Source: Candidatus Stahliibacteriota bacterium
GTDB lineage: Bacteria > Hydrothermota > Tepidihabitantia > SM23-42
Assembly: GCA_030613445.1 (NCBI GenBank)
Contig: JAUWLY010000041.1
Location: forward strand, 1-13,514
Direction of reading: 5' to 3'
DNA: 13,514 nucleotides
The translations under genes were made by a program, and so were the position numbers. Numbering within the stretch: the first letter of the stretch is position 1; each line of letters starts with the position of its first letter. The notes beneath the pieces are model-generated. The model did no database searches. It was not told where the DNA came from and saw only the letters and a list, made by a program, of their open reading frames with translations. Below are positions 1 through 5,696 of this stretch, in pieces.

Positions 1-355
1 CGGCAATTGCTGTGGGATAACGACCATTACCAAAGTCCGCGTTGTATACAGCATAATCGTGGACCCAGAAAGTTAGATCACCGGGCGCTGAGTGTACATT
101 AAGAATACCGGTCGGATTAAAATTGCGGTTGACAACACACATAATATCTGCTGTTTGATTATAAGAGATACACTCGTGTGATGTAATGATTAGACTATAA
201 TATGTACATGAATCAATCATAGTTGCCTGACGAAGGCCGCTACCTGGACTGCTGTTTGCCACCCCATCGTCTATTATTGCCTTTTCGACAATCATCGTGG
301 TGGTTGTCGAAAATAGCATACCCACCATTAATACCACTGCTAGTATATACTTCAT
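1..355 (-). CDS. Secreted propeller-family paralog, copy 1 (N-terminal part, runs off the left edge)
   Basis: The first 118 residues of a fourth paralog can be read from ATG at 355 to the window edge without a stop. A Shine-Dalgarno AAGGAG (370-365) sits 9 nt before the start. An N-terminal signal peptide is visible (MKYILAVVLMVGMLFS, likely cleaved before TTT). The segment NFNPTGILN, HSAPGDL and FWVHDYAVYNADFGNGRYPT matches copy 2 almost exactly, and positions 1-72 match 1626-1697 with only two mismatches. The start lies 17 nt downstream of the copy 2 stop, so the two are probably co-transcribed. By analogy with its neighbours the full protein should be about 500-540 residues, with Asp-box propeller blades and a C-terminal sorting domain, but that part is outside the window. 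Function is unknown; a secreted or surface-bound binding protein or glycan-active protein is only inferred from the fold. Confidence 0.85.
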   Translation of the reverse strand, partial: MKYILAVVLMVGMLFSTTTTMIVEKAIIDDGVANSSPGSGLRQATMIDSCTYYSLIITSHECISYNQTADIMCVVNRNFNPTGILNVHSAPGDLTFWVHDYAVYNADFGNGRYPTAIA

Positions 356-372
356 TTCATTCTTCTCCTTGC

Positions 373-1980
373 TCAGTGTACAACAACAATTGAGCGAGTT
401 TGCTTGCCAGCTTCTGTGTCAAGAACTAAGAAATAAGTTCCATTGGCCAATTCGCTCGTGCGCAGATCTGCCGAGTAAACACCAGCAGGTTTATGACATT
501 GCTCAATCATTTTCACCAAGCGACCATCAACACTGAAAAGTTTAAGCGATACATTGCCAGAAACAGGAAGAGCGTAGGAGATGTATGAACGATCTGCTGC
601 TGGATTGGGGAAAAGATTGAATGTGAGTTTACTCGGTACATCAGTTTCATTTTCTTCTATACCTACTTGAAGCTCCAAGAAGTTAACGTATATACTGGGT
701 GCCACTCCATTGTCATAAGCCCACATTAAGTCCATGTCCTCTGAAGGCAATCGACAAGTAGCGTATACACTATAGGCACGTGCTCTACTCGCATCAAATC
801 TCTTGGCTAATTGAGGAAACGAAATTCTTTGAGTACCACTTGAAGTCATATTCTGCGGAGTCCCCCAGATAAGACCCTGATCTGTTGATTGAACAAAATA
901 CATATCATGGAAGGCTTGTGAGTCTTGCTGAGCAGTTCTCGACTCAAGATATGTCACTGCAGCATAGTTGCCAGCAGTTGCAATTGTCGGATAAAAGTTC
1001 TTAGGATCTGATGGATTATTAATCTCAACGCAGGGTTGTCCCTCTGTGTGACAAACATAAACCTTACCGTCTTGCGGATATTCGAGATTATCACCATTCA
1101 TGATAGCAAAAACAATAAGAGGATTACCAGCATCAGTGACTACTGCCTGCATACCATTATTATGATAGATTTCGTTATTTGCATACGGGGTTGGCCAGAT
1201 GAGATTATAGGTCTGTTCACCACTCCAGGTCACACCATCGGTTGTTGTCTGATAGTACATATTCAAATCAGGGTCAGTATATACAATAATAGCAATCCCG
1301 GCAGTAAGATTACAATCCCATCCTACATAATAACGTGTATCGGCGGGTGGGGTCAGTCGGCCGCCGGCCTGTTGAGTACCCAGATCTGCAGAAAAGGTTC
1401 TATAGTAAAACCCCCAGGGAGATGTAGAATAGCAAATAAAGCAGATATCACCTGTGGGCAGTTCCTTGCCAATAACTGTTTGGATCTGATAAGAACCCGG
1501 CATTAAATCTACTGGGTCATCCCAGAATTGTGAGTACCAACCGCCTGAACAGTATTGTGCCCCAGCACCACCCCAGCTAGGTATTGATGTCAACCAAGGA
1601 AATGACAGATAGGGTCCTTGAGTTCCAGCAATTGCTGTGGGATAACGACCATTACCAAAGTCCGCGTTGTAAACAGCATAATCGTGGACCCAGAAAGACA
1701 AATCACCAGGAGCTGAATGGTAATTCAAAATCCCTGTTGGGTCGAAGTTTCGGTTGACAATACCGATCATATCATTAGTCGGATCATAGGCACAGCACTC
1801 ATGGAGCTGAAGGGCCATACTGTACTGGTTGCCACAAGAATCAACCATGGTTCCCTGAGGAAAACCAAAACCTGATGAATTGCCAGGTGTACCATCGTCC
1901 ATTATTGCTCTCTCGACAATAAGTGTTGTTGTGGCAAACGCCAAACCAACTATTAACGCTACGCATAGTATATACTTCAT
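373..1980 (-). CDS. Secreted Asp-box (BNR-like) beta-propeller protein with Por/T9SS-type C-terminal sorting domain, copy 2
   Basis: The protein has 535 residues. The signal peptide MKYILCVALIVGLAFA is probably cleaved before TTT. A repeat-rich all-beta body follows, with Asp-box-like motifs TTDGVTW (about residues 245-252) and STDQGLIW (365-372), the S/T-x-D-x-G-x-x-W pattern of BNR/sialidase-like propellers. After the linker VGIEE comes a C-terminal domain of about 85 residues (from about 450) with FPNPAAD, VSLKLFSVDGRLV and a G-TYFLVL strand. This is the pattern of the type A sorting domain that directs cargo through type IX secretion. The start is supported by GGGAGGA 5 nt before the ATG. 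It probably has its own promoter (2029-2002). I see no sialidase catalytic signature, such as an RIP motif, so enzymatic activity should not be assumed. The middle and C-terminal end are near copy 3, while the N-terminal part is closer to copy 4. Confidence 0.85.
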   Translation of the reverse strand: MKYILCVALIVGLAFATTTLIVERAIMDDGTPGNSSGFGFPQGTMVDSCGNQYSMALQLHECCAYDPTNDMIGIVNRNFDPTGILNYHSAPGDLSFWVHDYAVYNADFGNGRYPTAIAGTQGPYLSFPWLTSIPSWGGAGAQYCSGGWYSQFWDDPVDLMPGSYQIQTVIGKELPTGDICFICYSTSPWGFYYRTFSADLGTQQAGGRLTPPADTRYYVGWDCNLTAGIAIIVYTDPDLNMYYQTTTDGVTWSGEQTYNLIWPTPYANNEIYHNNGMQAVVTDAGNPLIVFAIMNGDNLEYPQDGKVYVCHTEGQPCVEINNPSDPKNFYPTIATAGNYAAVTYLESRTAQQDSQAFHDMYFVQSTDQGLIWGTPQNMTSSGTQRISFPQLAKRFDASRARAYSVYATCRLPSEDMDLMWAYDNGVAPSIYVNFLELQVGIEENETDVPSKLTFNLFPNPAADRSYISYALPVSGNVSLKLFSVDGRLVKMIEQCHKPAGVYSADLRTSELANGTYFLVLDTEAGKQTRSIVVVH

Positions 1981-2001
1981 TTTATTCCTCCCGCTTTTAA
2001 T

Positions 2002-2029
2002 ATGATAATAAACAGATTGTGTTTGTCAA
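2002..2029 (-). promoter_or_regulatory. Probable sigma70-type promoter for copy 2
   Basis: On the minus strand a perfect -35 box TTGACA (2029-2024) is followed after 16 bp by TATCAT (2007-2002), five of six matches to the -10 consensus. Transcription would start near 1995, giving a short leader that carries the GGGAGGA ribosome binding site before the ATG at 1980. It lies 12 bp outside the MITE-like element and would restart transcription for copies 2 and 1 after the long gap. This is inferred from the motif only. Confidence 0.55.
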
Positions 2030-2041
2030 GGGGCTGAATCG

Positions 2042-2275
2042 CTGACTCCTCTCCACTTTTTGTAAAGCGTTGTCAATATTACTCATTTACAGCATCATGG
2101 TTCTTGTCATTGCGAGCGAATCCTGATAGTAAGCAGGATGAGCGCGGCAATCTCAGCATAGCTTAAAGAGGCAATGTCATGTTTTTTCGATATTTTTCTC
2201 TGCCTATGAGATTGCTTCGTCACTTCGTTCCTCGCAATGACAAATTAAGGTTCCAGAAAAGTGGAGAGGAGTCAG
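2042..2275. mobile_element. MITE-like element with 19-bp perfect terminal inverted repeats, non-coding
   Basis: The ends are CTGACTCCTCTCCACTTTT at 2042-2060 and its exact reverse complement at 2257-2275, enclosing a 234-bp segment without a credible ORF. Inside is a second, nested palindromic repeat (2104-2243). Size, perfect terminal inverted repeats and lack of coding capacity fit a miniature inverted-repeat transposable element that would be moved by a transposase encoded elsewhere. No clean target-site duplication is visible: AATCG occurs directly left (2037-2041) and again at 2280-2284, but 4 bp away from the right end. It sits in the only long gap of an otherwise tightly spaced gene array. 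It could alternatively be a large structured intergenic repeat that is not mobile. Confidence 0.7.
2104..2243. repeat. Nested palindromic repeat of the 'GTCATTGCGAG...GCAATCTC' kind
   Basis: TTGTCATTGCGAG (2104-2116) pairs perfectly with 2231-2243, and GCAATCTCA (2147-2155) pairs perfectly with TGAGATTGC (2207-2215). A small ATCCTG/CAGGAT hairpin (2120-2139) lies in the left arm. From memory, sequences of this kind recur in many unrelated bacterial and metagenomic genomes as dispersed palindromic repeats; I could not search. Transcribed on either strand it would fold into a long imperfect hairpin. Confidence 0.75.
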
Positions 2276-2417
2276 ACTAAATCGTATTCGTGCTTTATCC
2301 CGCTTCGTATTATAATTCCATAAATAGAATTGCGGGATTTACCGGTCATTATATGTATCAATATGAAAAATCGGGATAAGTCGTGTTCGTATTTTAAGTT
2401 TTCGATTTCTATTATCC
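2276..2417. other. Non-coding spacer between copy 3 and the MITE-like element, with short inverted repeats
   Basis: No gene is visible here. It holds ATCCCGC (2297-2303) pairing with GCGGGAT (2332-2338) around an inner AATTC/GAATT hairpin (2314-2331), and a further copy of the same core, CGGGATAA (2372-2379), which is the reverse complement of TTATCCCG (2295-2302). Neither strand has a run of T after a GC-rich stem, so I do not call an intrinsic terminator, although the structure could still affect read-through from copy 3. Confidence 0.5.
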
Positions 2418-3950
2418 TCAGTGTACAACAACAAGCGAGCGAGTTTGCTTACCAACTTCTGTGTCAAGAACTAAGAAATAAGTTCCATTGACCAATTCGC
2501 TCGTGCGCAGATCTGCCGCATAAACGCCAGCTGGTTTATGACCATTTTCGACTATTTTCACCAAGCGGCCATCAACACTGAAAAGTTTAAGCGATACATT
2601 GCCAGAAACTGGAAGTGTAAATGAGATGTGTGCATGATCTGCTGCAGGATTTGGGAAAAGATTGAAAGTGAGTTTACTCGGTACATCAGTCTCATTCTCT
2701 TCTATACCTACTTGAAGCTCCAAGAAGTGCACATAGATGCTCACTGACACGCTATTATCATAAGCCCACATTAAGTCCATATCCTCTGATGCTAATCGAG
2801 TAGTAGCATAAACAGAATAAGCCCGGTCTCTTGCAGCATCGTAACTCTTGGCAAGTTGAGGGAACGAAACCCTTTGTGTACTCCATGGAGTCATATTCTG
2901 CGGAGTCCCCCAGGTAAGACCCTGATCTGTTGATTGAACAAAATACAGATCATGGAAGGCTTGTGAATCTTGCTGAGCAGTTCTTGGCTCAAGATATGTT
3001 ACTGCAGCGTAGTTGCCAGCAGTTGCAATTGTCGGATAAAAATTCTTGGGATCTGATGGATTATTAACCTCGACACACGGCTGCCCTTGGGTATGACAAA
3101 CATAGATCTTACCGTCTTGCGGATATTCGAGATTATCACCATTCATGATAGCAAAAACAATAAGGGGATTACCAGCATCAGTGACTACTGCTTGCATACC
3201 ATTGTTAAGAGTCATCACATTGCTTGCATATGGATTTGGCCAGATAAGATTATAGGACTGTTCACCACTCCAGGTCACACCATCGGTTGTCGTCTGATAG
3301 TATATATTCAAAGCAGGATCAGTGTATATAACATATGCGATACCCGCGGTAAGATTACAATCCCATCCTACATAATAACGTGTATCCGATGCTGGAGTCA
3401 GTGAGCCGCCGGCAATTTGAGTAGACAGATCTGCAGAATAGGTTGTATAGACAAGCTTATAGGGAGATGCTTCACAGATAATAAAGCAGATATCACCTGT
3501 AGGCAGTTCCTTGCCAATAACGGCCTGAACGTGCTGATCGCCCGGACCTAAATTAACTGAATCATCAATCCATAAGCCACTAAACCAACCGTTACAGTAT
3601 ATAGCAGCCCAATAAGGCGGCAAGATAGTAAGAAAAGAAACATATGGACCTATTGTGCCGGCAAAAGTCGAAGGATAAAGCGCCGCCCCAGAATCCGGAT
3701 TATAAATACTGTAATCGTGGACCCAGAAAGACAAATCACCAGGAGCTGAATGGTAATTCAAAATCCATGTTGGACTGTAATTTCGATTGACAATACCTAT
3801 TGCATCTACAAAGGGATTATAGGTAATACACTCAGGGTTCTGAAGCGCCATGGTATATTGGTTTCCTGAAGAATCAATTACAATGGATTGTTGTATATTA
3901 TTCGCGAACGTGATTTGCGTAGCTATGAGAAGCAAGTAAACATATTTCAT
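2418..3950 (-). CDS. Secreted Asp-box (BNR-like) beta-propeller protein with Por/T9SS-type C-terminal sorting domain, copy 3
   Basis: The protein has 510 residues. The signal peptide MKYVYLLLIATQITFA is likely cleaved before NNIQQS. Relative to copy 2 it lacks roughly 25 residues just after the signal peptide. Asp-box motifs TTDGVTW and STDQGLTW (340-347) lie in the propeller body. The C-terminal domain after VGIEE matches copy 2 at 84 of 97 residues by direct comparison, and a 94-residue middle block beginning GNPLIVF matches at 88 of 94. The N-terminal third is more divergent. A GGAGGG ribosome binding site precedes the ATG, and the 28-nt spacing to the copy 4 stop indicates co-transcription. 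Export through a type IX-like system is inferred from the sorting domain; no secretion genes are in the window. Ligand or substrate is unknown. Confidence 0.85.
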   Translation of the reverse strand: MKYVYLLLIATQITFANNIQQSIVIDSSGNQYTMALQNPECITYNPFVDAIGIVNRNYSPTWILNYHSAPGDLSFWVHDYSIYNPDSGAALYPSTFAGTIGPYVSFLTILPPYWAAIYCNGWFSGLWIDDSVNLGPGDQHVQAVIGKELPTGDICFIICEASPYKLVYTTYSADLSTQIAGGSLTPASDTRYYVGWDCNLTAGIAYVIYTDPALNIYYQTTTDGVTWSGEQSYNLIWPNPYASNVMTLNNGMQAVVTDAGNPLIVFAIMNGDNLEYPQDGKIYVCHTQGQPCVEVNNPSDPKNFYPTIATAGNYAAVTYLEPRTAQQDSQAFHDLYFVQSTDQGLTWGTPQNMTPWSTQRVSFPQLAKSYDAARDRAYSVYATTRLASEDMDLMWAYDNSVSVSIYVHFLELQVGIEENETDVPSKLTFNLFPNPAADHAHISFTLPVSGNVSLKLFSVDGRLVKIVENGHKPAGVYAADLRTSELVNGTYFLVLDTEVGKQTRSLVVVH

Positions 3951-3978
3951 TTTTCCCTCCCGGTCACTATGAACATAT

Positions 3979-5550
3979 TTACTCCAGCTTTACGACTTTT
4001 TGGACTGATGAAAAATCGTTACCTTCGAAATATACGAAGTAAATGCCAGTAGGTTCATCACCTTGCCAGATGATTTGGTCTGATAGTCTTATAGTCGCAT
4101 CGTCGAATTGTCTAATCAACTGCCCTGTTGCATCGAAGATTTTGATTGTAGCTTGGGTTTCGGAGTTTGGGATTTGGAACTTGATATTCGTCTGCTTTGA
4201 GAAAGGATTCGGGAAAACATCTAATAAGCGTAGGACGTGCGGCGAAAGGCGTAGAGCGGTTTCTTCAATCCCGACCCGCGGTGCATAGTCAAAACATATA
4301 TAGATAGGTACCCCAGGGGTCCAATAAGGGTCATAATCAGCTGCTGCATAGACAAAATATACACGATTTCTTAGTGTGTCAATTCTCTTGGCTAATTGCT
4401 GTACTCCAAAATGCAATGAGTCGTTCCCATATGTAAGATTCTCTGGAATTCCCCAGGTTACGCCATTGTCAGTTGACCAGTTTATGAAAATATCGTTCCA
4501 ACATAAGGAGTCATTAAGGTTGTTTCTCGGTGTATTATAAATGACTGCCGCATAATCTTTACCCGTGGCGATTGTGCAGTAAAAACTTTCTGTATCTGGG
4601 GCACCAAATGTTGAAGAGACTTCGACACAAGGTTGTCCTTCTGTATGAGAGATATACACTTTTGAATAGTATGGATATGTAGTGTCTGCACCATTTTGAT
4701 TATCAAAGACAAGAAGCGGATTGCCTGCATCAGTCACGGCCATCTGTTTAAAGCTAATAACATTATCAGTATACGGTTCAGGCCAGACCATGTTATAGGA
4801 AAACGGTCCGTTCCAGCCGCCACCAGTATTAGTACAATAATATATGTGCAGGCTGTCATCATAGTAAAAGACATAAGCAGTACTTTCATTGACATCGTAT
4901 CCCCAATAGTAATAATGGCGGTCATTTGGGGTGAGCCAACCGTAGTCAAGAAGTGAACTCAAATCTGAGGTGTAAGTGCGATATTGGAGTCCCCATGGAG
5001 CGGTCGAACATAGAATAAAACACAGATTACCATCTGGCGACTCTTTGCCAATAACTCTCATAGCACACTGATCGCCCGGTCCTAAATCAACAGGATCATC
5101 CCAGAAACTAGTAAACCAACCGCCTGAACAGTATTGTCCACCAGCACCGCCCCAGGCAGGTGGATCTACCAGCCAAGGAAATGACAGATAGGGTCCTGTA
5201 GTTCCGGCAATTGATGTGGGATAACGAGCATTACCAAAGTCCGCGTTGTAAACAGCATAATCGTGGACCCAAAAGGACAAATGACCAGGAGCTGAATGGT
5301 AATTCAAAATCCCTGTTGGGTTGAAGTTTCGGTTGACAATACCCATAGCATCAGCAGCGCGGTTATAACTAATACATTCATGCATCTGACCCCAAAGTGT
5401 ATTTCCATTGCGACACGAATCAACAATGGTCTGCTGCCTGCCGCAGGCTATTTGTCTACTCGTTACACAATCAACAGGTATATCTGTCCAATTCTGCATT
5501 TCTGCGGCTGCCAGTATACCGGTTATTAAAATAACGATGCAATATTTCAT
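3979..5550 (-). CDS. Secreted Asp-box (BNR-like) beta-propeller protein, copy 4, with a divergent C-terminal sorting domain
   Basis: The protein has 523 residues from the ATG at 5550. An in-frame GTG at 5565 is rejected because it overlaps the Shine-Dalgarno GGAGGAGG (5563-5556) and would precede the signal peptide MKYCIVILITGILAAA. The N-terminal region shares WVHDYAVYNADFGN, GPYLSFPWL and YCSGGW with copy 2. An Asp-box STDNGVTW lies at 359-366. The C-terminal domain has FPNPFSKQTNIKFQIPN, IKIFDATGQLIR and a TGIYFVYF strand; it is again of the Por/FlgD-like sorting type but is clearly a different version from that of copies 2 and 3. It is the promoter-proximal gene of the array and is divergent from the regulator at 5697. 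Function is unknown beyond secretion and a propeller fold. Confidence 0.85.
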   Translation of the reverse strand: MKYCIVILITGILAAAEMQNWTDIPVDCVTSRQIACGRQQTIVDSCRNGNTLWGQMHECISYNRAADAMGIVNRNFNPTGILNYHSAPGHLSFWVHDYAVYNADFGNARYPTSIAGTTGPYLSFPWLVDPPAWGGAGGQYCSGGWFTSFWDDPVDLGPGDQCAMRVIGKESPDGNLCFILCSTAPWGLQYRTYTSDLSSLLDYGWLTPNDRHYYYWGYDVNESTAYVFYYDDSLHIYYCTNTGGGWNGPFSYNMVWPEPYTDNVISFKQMAVTDAGNPLLVFDNQNGADTTYPYYSKVYISHTEGQPCVEVSSTFGAPDTESFYCTIATGKDYAAVIYNTPRNNLNDSLCWNDIFINWSTDNGVTWGIPENLTYGNDSLHFGVQQLAKRIDTLRNRVYFVYAAADYDPYWTPGVPIYICFDYAPRVGIEETALRLSPHVLRLLDVFPNPFSKQTNIKFQIPNSETQATIKIFDATGQLIRQFDDATIRLSDQIIWQGDEPTGIYFVYFEGNDFSSVQKVVKLE

Positions 5551-5555
5551 AATAA

Positions 5556-5563
5556 CCTCCTCC
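5556..5563 (-). promoter_or_regulatory. Ribosome binding site that fixes the start of copy 4
   Basis: GGAGGAGG on the minus strand ends 5 nt before the ATG at 5550. The alternative upstream GTG (5565-5563) overlaps it, so translation from GTG would leave this very strong site unused. Confidence 0.8.
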
Positions 5564-5568
5564 ACTAT

Positions 5569-5574
5569 ATTATA
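5569..5574 (-). promoter_or_regulatory. Possible -10 box for the propeller array
   Basis: A perfect TATAAT on the minus strand (5574-5569) would place the transcription start near 5562, just before the copy 4 ribosome binding site. The layout resembles the promoter of copy 2. No good -35 box is found at 16-19 bp, so it is either an activator-dependent promoter or a chance match in AT-rich DNA. Confidence 0.35.
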
Positions 5575-5656
5575 CTTTTTATTATGTCTGAAACCGAACA
5601 GGGTTGTCGCCGTAAAGCATTAAGTTACAACGGTTTCCTGAGAAGCGTATTCTTTC
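5575..5656. other. Divergent intergenic region with an interrupted inverted repeat
   Basis: Between the array and the regulator gene lies GAAACCG (5590-5596) pairing with CGGTTTC (5631-5637), with an inner GTTGT (5603-5607) that pairs with ACAAC (5627-5631). It could be an operator for one or both divergent promoters, but the arms are short and imperfect and no protein can be assigned to it. Confidence 0.3.
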
Positions 5657-5685
5657 TTGACAACTTATGCAGTTTTTGGTATAAT
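5657..5685 (+). promoter_or_regulatory. Consensus sigma70 promoter driving a predicted leaderless transcript
   Basis: TTGACA (5657-5662), a 17-bp spacer and TATAAT (5680-5685) match the consensus in all twelve positions and in spacing. The expected start of transcription is about 5691-5694, and the ATG is at 5697-5699. The 5' leader would therefore be only about 3-6 nt, with no room for a ribosome binding site, and none is visible. It probably drives the whole string from the regulator to the propeller-redoxin gene. Confidence 0.85.
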
Positions 5686-5696
5686 TTCCCCGCAAA

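Noticed and set aside
297..536. 79-codon plus-strand frame spanning the copy 2 / copy 1 junction
   Set aside because: Antisense to the end of copy 2 and the start of copy 1, with no ribosome binding site.
1036..1506. 156-codon open frame on the plus strand, and a similar one at 3087-3404
   Set aside because: Both lie antisense to the same stretch of copies 2 and 3 and resemble each other only because the copies do; no ribosome binding site or recognisable domain.
2037..2284. AATCG as a target-site duplication of the MITE-like element
   Set aside because: The right-hand AATCG is 4 bp away from the end of the inverted repeat, so it is not a clean flanking duplication.
2297..2338. Intrinsic terminator after copy 3
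   Set aside because: The stem is only 7 bp with an asymmetric 10-nt bulge, and neither strand has a following T-run.
5551..5565. Upstream GTG start for copy 4, adding five residues before the signal peptide
   Set aside because: The GTG overlaps the very strong GGAGGAGG ribosome binding site serving the ATG at 5550, and the signal peptide begins naturally at MKYC.
1..5565. Sialidase (neuraminidase) annotation for the Asp-box proteins
   Set aside because: Asp boxes occur in many propellers; I found no RIP motif or arginine triad arrangement that would support catalysis.
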